Shown here: positions 17,901-25,080 of the stretch, piece by piece
Layout of the letters: each line of letters begins with the position of its first letter
Position numbering within the stretch: position 1 is the stretch's first letter
Source: Streptantibioticus silvisoli
GTDB taxonomy: Bacteria; Actinomycetota; Actinomycetes; Streptomycetales; Streptomycetaceae
NCBI RefSeq assembly: GCF_027947535.2
Contig: NZ_JAAGKO020000037.1
Coordinates: 1-64,000, forward strand
Direction: 5' to 3'
Length of the DNA: 64,000 nt
Notes under the pieces: generated by a model
The model's database searches: none
Told to the model about the DNA's origin: nothing
Seen by the model: only the letters and a program-made list of their open reading frames with translations
Made by a program: the position numbers and the translations under genes

Positions 17901-18530
17901 TACGCCGGGCAGACCGCGCGCATCCTCGGCAGCTGCCTGACCGCCACCGGCACCGCCGACCACTCCCCGGTGGGCATCGCGAGCTGCTCCGGCGCCGCCG
18001 GCCAGACCTGGACCCACCAGTCGGACGGCACCCTCGTCAACCCCGCCTCCGGCCGCTGCCTCGACGTGCCGGACGACGACACCACGCCGGGCGCGGTCCA
18101 GCTCCAGCTCTACGACTGCGACGGCACCGCCGCCCAGCTGTGGAAACCGCCGCCCGGACCGGTGGGCGGACCCGGCGGGCTGTGCGTCGACGTGGCGGAC
18201 GCCGACCCGGCCTCCGGCACCCCCGTGCAGCTCTACACCTGCAACGCCTCCGACGCGCAACGCTGGTCGGAACCCGGCGACGGCACCCTGCGCGCGTTCG
18301 GCAAGTGCCTGGACCTGCCCAACGCGGCCACCGCCGACGGCACCGCGCTCCAGCTGTGGGACTGCAACGGCACCGGCGCGCAGACCTGGGCCACCCATGC
18401 CGACGGCACCCTCGTCAACCCCGCCTCCGGCCGCTGCCTCGACGACCCCGACGACAACCAGCGCTCCGGCGACGCCCTCCAGCTCTACGACTGCGACGGC
18501 ACCGCCGCCCAGCACTTCACCCTCGGCTGA
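14997..18530 (+). CDS. Secreted GH31 alpha-glycosidase with CBM insertion and C-terminal ricin-lectin repeats
   Basis: 1177-aa exported alpha-glucosidase-type enzyme. GTG start, signal peptide at 1-38 (RLSRVRRPQRP, hydrophobic core, AQA cleavage). The GH31 N-terminal beta-sandwich is interrupted at about 134-276 by a CBM6/35-like module (CEAENG...YRLLVRYAN...VNIDSVAIVPAG). The barrel carries the nucleophile Asp526 in WWLDYC and probable acid/base Asp597 in FTGDTPADW, plus SDDIGSFHG. After the distal beta domains, residues about 775-1177 hold Q-x-W ricin-type repeats (AGQTWTHQ, AAQLWKPP, DAQRWSE, GAQTWATH). Those repeats suggest binding to a galactose- or xylose-type polymer. It lies near other wall-polymer hydrolases. 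The last 14 bases overlap the convergent STM4011-type gene. Confidence 0.9.
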   Translation: MRLSRVRRPQRPTAVSAVLALLLAAVVTVLTPAGTAQAATSTVIDGNARFEVLTPTLVRLEYAGDGAFQDAGTFNAVNRSFPVPSYTTDVTADGYREIRTSGLTLRYRQGSGPFTAANLSVTLAGTGVSAAPEFPSYCAEGSACEAENGLLGGSATTAYDHTGFNGSGFVAGFEGTGSAWTQDVSAVPSAGTYRLLVRYANATGGDGQATTRTLSTTVGGAAGPALSFPVTASWDTWSTVSADVTLTAGVNTLRILQGAGDSGKVNIDSVAIVPAGTTGFPAPRTTLKETAYGAGPADTLGGWSRSLDNPETLPVPEHPGVLDRDGWYLLDDTRTALLSASHTVTDRPSHGTQPYQDGYLFGYGQDYRQALTDLNALTGATDLLPESAYGVWYSRYYAYSTSDYENTLLPQFRSNETPIDWLVVDTDWKSPSQWNGWNWNPALFPDPQAFLDWTKQQGLSVAMNIHPTIAGNDPRFAAADSQAGGALTPQGDGNYDFDWSDPAQLSAYLALHQPFEQQGVRAWWLDYCSGCGASTASDPHVAPDNLINQAYADEAAARGLRGFSFARIGGSEQGGDDSSYALGPWSERRDTLQFTGDTPADWDMLAQEVRFTADEAAAGLSAVSDDIGSFHGDHLADDMYDRWVQFGTFQPVDRLHSDHGDRLPWNYTGTAETSAETFLRLREALVPYTYTLAQQAHATGVPIVRPLYLDYPADDAAYTATGEYLYGDDVLVAPITTPDDADGNGSASVWVPPGTWTDYFTGQAYTGPQTVTITDPLSRMPVLIKAGGIMPTRTDYTDNANAAPLTRLTVNVTAGADGTFSLYQDAGEGTGYTAGQSSTAPLTWNDASRTLTVGAQSGGWSGAPTARAYTLRLSNAAAPTAVSVDGVQLPETAWSWNADRRTVTVTTAQLPLDAAHTVTLTGSAQANPVSGEVIGAGGLCLAVRGGATADGTPAQLATCDHGAAQQVTYAGQTARILGSCLTATGTADHSPVGIASCSGAAGQTWTHQSDGTLVNPASGRCLDVPDDDTTPGAVQLQLYDCDGTAAQLWKPPPGPVGGPGGLCVDVADADPASGTPVQLYTCNASDAQRWSEPGDGTLRAFGKCLDLPNAATADGTALQLWDCNGTGAQTWATHADGTLVNPASGRCLDDPDDNQRSGDALQLYDCDGTAAQHFTLG

Positions 18531-19410
18531 GCCCCGCGCCCGGCGGGGGCGGTACCGGTGACGGCCAGCCGTGCGGGACGCGTTCCAGCACGCCGCCGGC
18601 GAACACGTCGTACAGCGGCAGGGACTCGAGGTGGACGTAGCCGATGTGGCAGTCGCAGACATCGAGCGGGCACGGGCGCGGCCGCAGCGCCGCGCGGTAG
18701 GAGCCGTCGTAGAGGTTCCCGATCGGGGCGGGCACGAAGTGGCAGCGGCGCACCGTGCCGTCGCCGTCCACCGACACGACGGACTCGCCGGTGCGGCAGG
18801 GCCGGCCGGCGCTGGCGTGCGGCAGCCGGCTGTAGCCGAACAGCGGGTCCAGCGCGGCCCATTCGGCCGCCTCCGCGTCCGAGTACCGCCGGTCCTCCTG
18901 CGCGTTGACCCACAGGTAGACGTGGCCGGGCAGTGCCGCGCGCATCCGGCGGGCCGCCGCCAGGTGCGCCGGGTCGCCGACCACCCCGACGCTGTAGCGG
19001 GTGCCGCGTTCGTCCAGCTCACGGCACTTGGCGGCGAACCGCTCGTGCGTCACCTGGCCCGGGTGGTACGTCGTCCACAGCGCCAGCGTCGCGGGATCGG
19101 CCTCCGCCACCCAGCGCACCCGGTGGCTGAGGTTGGTCTGCACCGCGACCCGCGCGACGTGCGGCAGCCGGCTCAGCCCGGCGAGCGTTTCGCGGTACCA
19201 CGACCGGGTCAGCGCCTCGCCCCACGGGGTGAACAGCAGCGACAGCCGGTCCTCGCCCGCCCGGCCGGCGGCCCACCCGGCGAACCGCGCCAGCGCCGCC
19301 CGGTCGGCGGCCAGCTGGGCACCGGTGTCGCGGCGCTTGGCGAACGGGCAGTACGGGCAGTCGTAGTCGCACGACGCGAGCGGGCCCCGGTAGAGAACGG
19401 TCAGGTCCAC
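18517..19410 (-). CDS. STM4011 family radical SAM protein
   Basis: 297-aa radical SAM enzyme, last gene of a five-gene operon. The cluster-binding CxxxCxxC is at C14, C18 and C21 (CDYDCPYC), very close to the N-terminus as in this family. A C-terminal Cys-rich part (RPCRTGE, RRCHF, CPLDVCDC) could bind one or two auxiliary clusters in a SPASM-like manner. GTG start 7 bases after the stop of the preceding radical SAM gene. Proteins of this group occur in Salmonella, Streptomyces and others always with the same partners; no reaction is known to me. The 3' end overlaps the GH31 gene on the opposite strand by 14 bases. Confidence 0.85.
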   Translation of the reverse strand: MDLTVLYRGPLASCDYDCPYCPFAKRRDTGAQLAADRAALARFAGWAAGRAGEDRLSLLFTPWGEALTRSWYRETLAGLSRLPHVARVAVQTNLSHRVRWVAEADPATLALWTTYHPGQVTHERFAAKCRELDERGTRYSVGVVGDPAHLAAARRMRAALPGHVYLWVNAQEDRRYSDAEAAEWAALDPLFGYSRLPHASAGRPCRTGESVVSVDGDGTVRRCHFVPAPIGNLYDGSYRAALRPRPCPLDVCDCHIGYVHLESLPLYDVFAGGVLERVPHGWPSPVPPPPGAGLSRG

Positions 19411-19417
19411 CGGCGCC

Positions 19418-20869
19418 TCACCGCGCCCGGTAGCCGGCCATCGCGGCCCGCGCCCGGCCGGAGAAGAACGCCGGGCCGATCGCGTCGGAGTGCGCCAGCC
19501 CCTCCGGGGTCAGCCGCAGCGTGCCGGGGGTGTCCGCCAGCCAGCCGCGCGCGCCCAGCGCCGCCAGCTCCGCGGCGAAGTCCCCCGCCGCGTCCGTGCC
19601 GAACCGCTCGCGGTACCCGGCCTCCGCCAGCCCCTCGCACTGGAGCAACGACTGCACCAGGTGCCGGCGGCGCGCCTCCTGCGCGTCCATCCACCAGCCG
19701 ACCTCCGCCCGGTCGAAGTCGCCGGCCGGCCGGGCCACGTAGTCGTCGACGATGCCGCGGATCTCCGTCATCGAGACCGCGTAGTCGAACGAGTAGTGCA
19801 GCGCCCGGGTGTACGAACGCGCCCCGCAGCCCAGGCCCACCATCGCGTCCGTCTGGCAGCAGTACTCCGTGCCGCCGGCCGCCGGGGCGCTCGCGCGGCG
19901 GAACATCCGCATCGACACCTGCTCGTAGCCCGCCGCCAGCAGGTGGTCGCGGCCCGCCCGGTACAGCGCGAGCCGCCGCCCGTCCCACACCGGGTCGGCC
20001 GCGTCCGGGTCCTCGCGCCGGCCCAGACCGGTCAACGGGCGTACGTAGAGCGGGTAGAGGTAGAGCTCCTCCGGCTGCCAGGCCAGGGCCGCGTCCAGCG
20101 AGGTACGCCAACTCGCCGCCGTCTGGCCGTCGATGCCGTAGATGAGGTCCAGGTTGAGCACCGGGATGCGGGCCTCGCGGACCCGGGCGATCGCCGCCTC
20201 CACGTCGGCCCGGCGCTGCGGACGCACCGCCGCGCGCGCCTCCTGCGGCACGAAGCTCTGCACGCCCAGGCTCAGCCGGGTCGCGCCGCGGGCCGCCAGC
20301 AGCGCGAGCCGGTCCGCCGTCGCGGTGGACGGCGACGCCTCCACCGACAGCGGTACCGCCCGCAGGTCGGCACCGGTGCGCCGCTCCACGATGTCGCACA
20401 GCCGCTCCAGCTCGCCCGCGGTCAGGAACGTGGGCGTGCCGCCGCCGAACGCCGCCTGCGCGTACCGGGCGTCCGGCCCCAGCGCGTCGGCGACCCGGGC
20501 CGCCTGCCGGTCCAGCGCGTCGAGGTACGCCCCCGTCAGCCCGTCGGGCGCGCCGATGCGGGTGAACAGGTTGCAGAAACCGCACCGCACCTCGCAGAAC
20601 GGGATGTGCGCGTAGAGCGACAACGCGTCCTTCGGCTCCCCCGCCCACAACTCCGCGAGCACAGGCCGCTCCGCCAGCGGACGGTACGCGGTCTTGTGCG
20701 GGTACGCGTAGACGTAGCTCTGGTAGGGGGAGGCGTCGAGGGGGGTGTCTCCGAGGGGGGTGGTGCTGGCGGGGTCGTTGGAGAGGCGGAGGCCGTCGAT
20801 CGGGTCACCGTCGGCCGGGGGGCGCGGGGTGGCCGGCTTCGGGGCGGAGGGGGTCGGGGCGGTGGTCAT
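19418..20869 (-). CDS. STM4012 family radical SAM protein (HemW/HemN-like)
   Basis: 483-aa radical SAM protein related to coproporphyrinogen dehydrogenase/HemW. The [4Fe-4S] motif C92-x3-C96-x2-C99 lies in YAHIPFCEVRCGFCNLF. Further family hallmarks are FGGGTPTFL, VEASPSTAT, RLSLGVQSF, LNLDLIYGIDGQT and LYPLYVRPLTG. A GLGCGARSY segment matches the HemW substrate-side loop. The C-terminal wing domain ends near the stop. It is not an obvious HemN: the operon context is not haem synthesis. ATG overlaps the stop of the sulfatase-like gene by 4 bases (ATGA), indicating translational coupling. Product unknown. Confidence 0.87.
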   Translation of the reverse strand: MTTAPTPSAPKPATPRPPADGDPIDGLRLSNDPASTTPLGDTPLDASPYQSYVYAYPHKTAYRPLAERPVLAELWAGEPKDALSLYAHIPFCEVRCGFCNLFTRIGAPDGLTGAYLDALDRQAARVADALGPDARYAQAAFGGGTPTFLTAGELERLCDIVERRTGADLRAVPLSVEASPSTATADRLALLAARGATRLSLGVQSFVPQEARAAVRPQRRADVEAAIARVREARIPVLNLDLIYGIDGQTAASWRTSLDAALAWQPEELYLYPLYVRPLTGLGRREDPDAADPVWDGRRLALYRAGRDHLLAAGYEQVSMRMFRRASAPAAGGTEYCCQTDAMVGLGCGARSYTRALHYSFDYAVSMTEIRGIVDDYVARPAGDFDRAEVGWWMDAQEARRRHLVQSLLQCEGLAEAGYRERFGTDAAGDFAAELAALGARGWLADTPGTLRLTPEGLAHSDAIGPAFFSGRARAAMAGYRAR

Positions 20870-21960
20870 GCTCGGGGCTCCTCGGCGGTGCGTGCCGCGG
20901 CCGGCAGCGTGAAGTGGGCGTAGGGCACGGTCCACACGACCTCGTGGCCGAGGCGGTGGCCGGTGTGGCCGTCCTCGCCGTAGGCCGTGCCGTGGTCGGA
21001 GCAGACGATCGCGAAGCACGGCCGGCGCCGGGTCATCGCCGCCAGCAGCCGGGGGACGTGCCGGTCGACGTATTCGAGCGCGGCGGCGTGCGAGGCACGG
21101 GTGTCGCCGTCGGCGCTCGTCGCGCCGGGCAAGTGGTGCCAGTTGGGCTGGTGCAGCGCGGAGACGTTGACGAACAGGAACAGCGGGCGGTCGTCGCCGT
21201 CCGCCGTGATCCGTTCGGCGAGCGCCACCTGCGACTCGAACGACGTCGGGGACGTGACGCCCAGCTCCGGCGACCAGTGGCTCTCCTGGAACATCCCCGG
21301 CAGCACCGAGCCCAGCGCCGCCCGCTTGTTGAAGAACCCGACGCCGCCCACGCACACCGTGCGGTACCCCACCTCCGCCAGGCCGGACACCAGGTCGGGC
21401 GTGTCGTAGACGAAGGACGTGCCGGCCGTCGACTCGCTGCCGGCGAACCGGGCCGCGAACAACCGCGGATGCGGCCCCGGCCGGTCCGCCGGTGTCGGCA
21501 GGAACCCGGCGAACATCGCCTGGTGCGCGGCGTAGGTGAAGCTGCCGGGGCTGTGCCGCCGCTCCCACCGCCCACCGGGCAGCAGCGCGGCCAGCCGCGG
21601 CGTCCGCCCGGCGACGGCGAGTTCGTCCGCCACGTCGAACCGCAGGGTGTCCAGCGTGACCATGAGGATGTCGTGACTACCGACGATCTCGCGCATGTCG
21701 GGGGGCTGGGAGGAAGGGTTGCGCGTCTGATCGGGTGGGGTTGGCGTCCGGTCCGGTGAGGTGGGCGTCCCGTCGGGTGGGGTGAGCGTCCCGTCGGGTG
21801 GGGTGAGCGTCCCGTTGGACGGGGTGGGCGTCCCGTTGGACGGGGTGGGCGGCTGATCGGCGGACGCAGGCGTTCGACCGCGCGGAGCCGGCGGCTGGTC
21901 CGGCGGCTGGTCCGGGGGCTCGAACATCTGCTGGCTCGGGGCGGCCGTCTGGTCGTTCAC
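20866..21960 (-). CDS. STM4013/SEN3800 family sulfatase-like hydrolase
   Basis: 364 aa from a GTG that overlaps the preceding stop (GTGA). The conserved alkaline-phosphatase/sulfatase core starts near residue 89: MREIVGSHDILMVTLDTLRFDVA carries the metal Asp and a Thr nucleophile candidate (LDTLR) rather than a formylglycine Cys motif, and the C-terminal metal site is CSDHGTAYGEDGHTGH. This suggests a phosphodiesterase/phosphotransferase or non-classical sulfatase activity. Residues 1-88 are a Pro/Thr/Gly-rich extension encoded by a 21-bp tandem repeat; an ATG at 21696 would remove it, but lacks a good ribosome binding site. Second-last but two gene of the STM4011-4015 type operon. Confidence 0.83.
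   Translation of the reverse strand: MNDQTAAPSQQMFEPPDQPPDQPPAPRGRTPASADQPPTPSNGTPTPSNGTLTPPDGTLTPPDGTPTSPDRTPTPPDQTRNPSSQPPDMREIVGSHDILMVTLDTLRFDVADELAVAGRTPRLAALLPGGRWERRHSPGSFTYAAHQAMFAGFLPTPADRPGPHPRLFAARFAGSESTAGTSFVYDTPDLVSGLAEVGYRTVCVGGVGFFNKRAALGSVLPGMFQESHWSPELGVTSPTSFESQVALAERITADGDDRPLFLFVNVSALHQPNWHHLPGATSADGDTRASHAAALEYVDRHVPRLLAAMTRRRPCFAIVCSDHGTAYGEDGHTGHRLGHEVVWTVPYAHFTLPAAARTAEEPRA
21723..21848 (-). repeat. Six tandem 21-bp units encoding a Pro/Thr-rich heptad repeat
   Basis: Units begin GCG at 21723, 21744, 21765, 21786, 21807 and 21828 on the plus strand; the middle four form two identical pairs (21765/21786 and 21807/21828). The period is exactly seven codons, encoding variants of TPPDGT-L/P in the hydrolase extension. 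Diverged 21-base periodicity continues to about 21890. Expansion or contraction keeps the frame. Confidence 0.8.
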
Positions 21961-23345
21961 GGGTGGATTCCTGTCGGGGGTGTCGCAGCGTGGGCCGCCG
22001 GTAGAGGTGCCGCGCCCGGCGGGGAAACGGTCGAGGGGGACGTGGTGGCCGTTCCCCTGAGGGGCGTCCCCGCGAGGGCCGTCCCCGTGCGGGCCGTCGC
22101 CGAGACGGAGGTGCCGGCGGCCGGGGCGTGGCGGGCGGCGGCGATGAAGGCGCCGTAGGTGTCCAGGCCCTCGGCGCCGGAGCCGGGCAGGCCGGTCAGC
22201 CGGGGCAGCAGATCGCCGAAGGCGTTGACCTCGCCGACCGCGTACCGCCGCCAGCCGGTCGCCGGCAGCAGGTCGACGCCGATGCTCAGCGACCGCGGGA
22301 ACAGCGCGGCCACCCGTTCGCACATCTCCAGCGCGTCGCGCCAGGCGGGGCCCGCGAGCGCGCGCACCGCGTCCAGGTCGCCGCGGGCGCCGCCCAGATG
22401 GAGGTTGGTCATCGGATGGCGGCTGGTGCGCACGACCGCGTGCGTGGGCCGGCCCGCGGTGACCACCACCCGCAGGTCGGCCGCGCGCCCGGCCTGCGCG
22501 GCCTTCGGCAGCCAGCGTTCGACGTGCGACGGATCACGGGCCAGGGCGCCGAACAACGCGCGCAGGTCGACCTCCTCGGTGTAGCGGCGCACCTTCAGCG
22601 AGTTGAACAGCACCGGCGAGCCGTCCGGCCCGGCCGCCAGCTCCGCCGACGTGGTCGCCCGGGCCCGGCCGCGCGGACCGATCTCCACCGCCGTCACCCC
22701 GGAGGCGGACGACCCGTGCGCCGGCTTGACGAAGGCCCGCGTCATCCCGGCCGCCGCCAGCCGCTCGCGCAGGTCCTCCCACCCCTCGATCGGCCGGCCC
22801 CCCTGGTCCAGGGCCGGCGGTACCGGCACTCCGGCCGCCGACAGCACGGCGTGGGTACGCCGTTTGTCGAACATGACGGCGATCTCCGCCGCGTCCGCCA
22901 GCACCGGGCACCCCCGCTCCGCCGCCCGCGCGGTCACCTGCCGCAGGGCTGCGGTGAACCGCGCGAACCACGCCGCGCCGCCCTCCACCCGGGCCGGCGC
23001 GAACCCCTCGCCCAGCGCGTCGCCGCGCAGCAACCGGTCCACCTCGGCGTCCTCACCGGGCGAGTCGATCCGCACCAGCGTCCCCGGCGCCGGCCCCGCA
23101 CCGTCCGTCCCCCGCACCACGTCCCGCCACGCCACCACCTCCGGTACCGGCGACCCCGCCGCCACGACCGCCGCCCGGAACAACTCGACCCGCCGGCTGC
23201 CGGGATTGCCGACAACGGCGAACCGAACGGCACTGGTTGAGGAGGCAGGACGGACGGGGAAGGGGTGTGCGGGGACCGTCGAGCCCCCCGCGCCCTCACC
23301 CGCCACCACACCCACCTGATTCACCGTCAATTTCCCGTCTCCCAC
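21957..23345 (-). CDS. STM4014 family ATP-grasp-like protein
   Basis: 462 aa. The N-terminus (FAVVGNPGSRRVELF near residue 42) and central part resemble ATP-grasp ligases: VKPAHGSSASGV corresponds to the nucleotide-binding glycine-rich loop, and SIGVDLLPATGWRRYAVGEVNAFGDLLP to the metal-binding acidic strand. ATP-grasp enzymes join a carboxylate to an amine or thiol, so an amide- or peptide-like ligation is plausible. The C-terminal 60 residues are Ala/Thr/Pro-rich and probably disordered. GTG start with AGGAGG 10 bases upstream. It is the second gene of the operon, and its stop overlaps the hydrolase start by 4 bases. Confidence 0.8.
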   Translation of the reverse strand: MGDGKLTVNQVGVVAGEGAGGSTVPAHPFPVRPASSTSAVRFAVVGNPGSRRVELFRAAVVAAGSPVPEVVAWRDVVRGTDGAGPAPGTLVRIDSPGEDAEVDRLLRGDALGEGFAPARVEGGAAWFARFTAALRQVTARAAERGCPVLADAAEIAVMFDKRRTHAVLSAAGVPVPPALDQGGRPIEGWEDLRERLAAAGMTRAFVKPAHGSSASGVTAVEIGPRGRARATTSAELAAGPDGSPVLFNSLKVRRYTEEVDLRALFGALARDPSHVERWLPKAAQAGRAADLRVVVTAGRPTHAVVRTSRHPMTNLHLGGARGDLDAVRALAGPAWRDALEMCERVAALFPRSLSIGVDLLPATGWRRYAVGEVNAFGDLLPRLTGLPGSGAEGLDTYGAFIAAARHAPAAGTSVSATARTGTALAGTPLRGTATTSPSTVSPPGAAPLPAAHAATPPTGIHP

Positions 23346-23399
23346 GCCACGTTCGCCTCCTTCCGGTTCCGCGGGCCTTCGGCTGCTCCGGCCTGCTGC

Positions 23400-24344
23400 T
23401 TACTCCGCGACCGCGATGTAGTGGTAGACCTGACCGTCGTACTCGTCCGGCTTCATCCGGTCGTCGAGGTCGACCTCGACCCCGGCGGGTTCCAGTGCCT
23501 CGCGCACCCGCTGGGTCATCGCGTCGGACAGGTAGTGGTGGTGCAGGTCGAGCCGGGCCAGGTGGGTCAGCGGCTGGCCGGACAGCAGGGCTTCGGCGCC
23601 GGCGTCGGTCAGCACGCCGAGGGCGAGGCTCAGCGTCTCCAGCATCGGCACCACCGGCGCCTGCGCGACGGCCTCGGCTATCGCGTCCTGCACCTCGCTG
23701 TCCATCAGGCCGAGGTGGCGCAGCGCCGGGAACCGGGTGCCGGACAGCAGCGGGGCCAGGTCCTCGACGGTGGTGTCGCCGCCGTAGTTCTCCGAGCCGA
23801 GCATCAGCTCCAGCCGTTCCAGCGCGGGCAGTTCGCTCTCCGCGATCGACCGGACGACCGCGCCGGACATGCCGCCGGACTCCAGCCGCAGCGTTCGCAG
23901 CTCCTGGTGCCGGACCGGCCCGAACTCGCGGTGGCCGCCGCGCGCGCCCAGCTCCCGCAGTCGCGGGAAGGCGTTGAGCAGCGGGGCGAGGTCGGTCTGC
24001 TCGATCCAGGAGATCTCGTTCTCCTCCGAGACGACGTCGGCGAGGAAGAAGCCGGTGAGCGCGGGCAGGCGGTCCGCCGCCTCGATGACCCGGTTCAGCT
24101 CGGCGCCGAGGTCGGACTCGTACATCTCGTCACTCCACGCGCCGATGATGACGGCGGTGACGCGGGTGGTGTCGACGGTGTCGAGGAAGCGCGCCCAGAT
24201 CGCTTCGAGGTCCTCCTCGGCGTTCCAGTCGTAGGCCAGCCGCCAGGCGACGGCGTCCGGCTCGGGCAGCGGGTCCGCCGACCCCGCGGCGGGCAGGTCG
24301 AAGACCCGCAGGCCGTGGAACTGGGTCAGGTGCTGGCTGAACAT
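23400..24344 (-). CDS. STM4015 family leucine-rich-repeat protein
   Basis: 314-aa cytoplasmic LRR protein and first gene of the operon. After an N-terminal cap (DAVAWRLAYDWN, VTAVIIGAWSDEMYE) there are about seven LRR-like units such as LPALTGFFLADV, FPRLRELGAR, LRTLRLESGG, LPALERLELML, FPALRHLGLMD and LARLDLHHHYLSD, of the ribonuclease-inhibitor-like type. Such proteins bind other proteins or peptides, so it may present a substrate to the radical SAM and ATP-grasp partners. ATG preceded by GGAGGAGAACGACCC. A 54-base gap without obvious signal separates it from the next gene. Confidence 0.82.
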   Translation of the reverse strand: MFSQHLTQFHGLRVFDLPAAGSADPLPEPDAVAWRLAYDWNAEEDLEAIWARFLDTVDTTRVTAVIIGAWSDEMYESDLGAELNRVIEAADRLPALTGFFLADVVSEENEISWIEQTDLAPLLNAFPRLRELGARGGHREFGPVRHQELRTLRLESGGMSGAVVRSIAESELPALERLELMLGSENYGGDTTVEDLAPLLSGTRFPALRHLGLMDSEVQDAIAEAVAQAPVVPMLETLSLALGVLTDAGAEALLSGQPLTHLARLDLHHHYLSDAMTQRVREALEPAGVEVDLDDRMKPDEYDGQVYHYIAVAE

Positions 24345-24510
24345 GGGTCGTTCTCCTCCGGAGCCGCTCGGACAGTGGCCAACTCCTATCAGGTGGCTCG
24401 GACAACCGTTCCCACCGGGCGGCCGGGGACCGGTTGTCGGACCCCCGCTCTACCGTCGGTGGTGTCGAAGCAAAAGGGGCCCGGTCCGGGGTCCGGGGAG
24501 GGGTGTGTCC
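24345..24510. promoter_or_regulatory. Divergent promoter region of the STM4011-4015 operon
   Basis: This 166-base gap carries promoters for both directions. It has a direct repeat GCTCGGACA (24366 and 24396, 30 bases apart) and an inverted pair GACAACCG/CGGTTGTC (24401-24408 and 24431-24438). These could be binding sites for a shared regulator; none is encoded next to them. Confidence 0.35.
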
Positions 24511-24837
24511 ATGTACCGGCAAGGAGATCTGCTGATCGTCCCGGTGGCGCCGGAGGCCGTACCGGTGAGCGGGCGGACGCCGCCGGGCGAACCGCGCGAC
24601 CACCGCGGCCGGCTCGTGCTGGCACTCGGTGAGGCGACCGGCCACACGCACGCGGTCGTCGGCCCCGGCACGCTGGCCCGCGAACCCGGTCCGCTCGCCC
24701 CCGCCTGGCTCCACCTCCCCGAGGGCGGCCGCGTCGTCCACGAGGAACACGCCGCGATACCGCTGCCGCGCGGCTGGTACCGCGTGGTCCGCCAGCGCGA
24801 GTACGTCCCCGGCAGCGTCCGGCTGGTCGTCGACTGA
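24511..24837 (+). CDS. Small conserved hypothetical protein next to the STM4015 gene
   Basis: 108 aa, no signal peptide or membrane segment. ATG follows GGGGAGGGG. The sequence is strongly patterned: MYRQGDLLIVPV, GEATGHTHAVV, HEEHAAIPLPRGWYRVVRQREYVP. Small proteins with this gateway of His-rich GEATGHTH and a C-terminal HEEH..I.LP.G.Y.V..QREY pattern occur in many actinobacteria and phages, but I know of no function. The four conserved His suggest a compact beta fold that could bind metal. It lies 243 bases before the DUF6745-type gene and probably belongs with it. Confidence 0.7.
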   Translation: MYRQGDLLIVPVAPEAVPVSGRTPPGEPRDHRGRLVLALGEATGHTHAVVGPGTLAREPGPLAPAWLHLPEGGRVVHEEHAAIPLPRGWYRVVRQREYVPGSVRLVVD

Positions 24838-25080
24838 GGCACCGCCGGAGCCCGGACGGCGCCCCCGGGCGGCGGACGGGAACGGTGAACGCGGCCGGTG
24901 AACGCCGCCGATGCCCCGGCCGTTGCCCCGGGCGCTGGACGGCGACGACCCGGCACACCGAACGGCGCCGGCGGCGACGGACGGCGCGGAACGGACAGCG
25001 CGGAACGCGCGACGGACGACGCGGGACCCAGGACGCGGGACGCGGCACAGAAGGCGAGGACGCATGACGGAGGAGGGCGC

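Noticed and set aside
19418-20869. STM4012-type protein called as coproporphyrinogen oxidase HemN/HemW
   Set aside because: Although radical SAM motifs match, its operon partners belong to the STM4011-4015 set and no haem gene is close.
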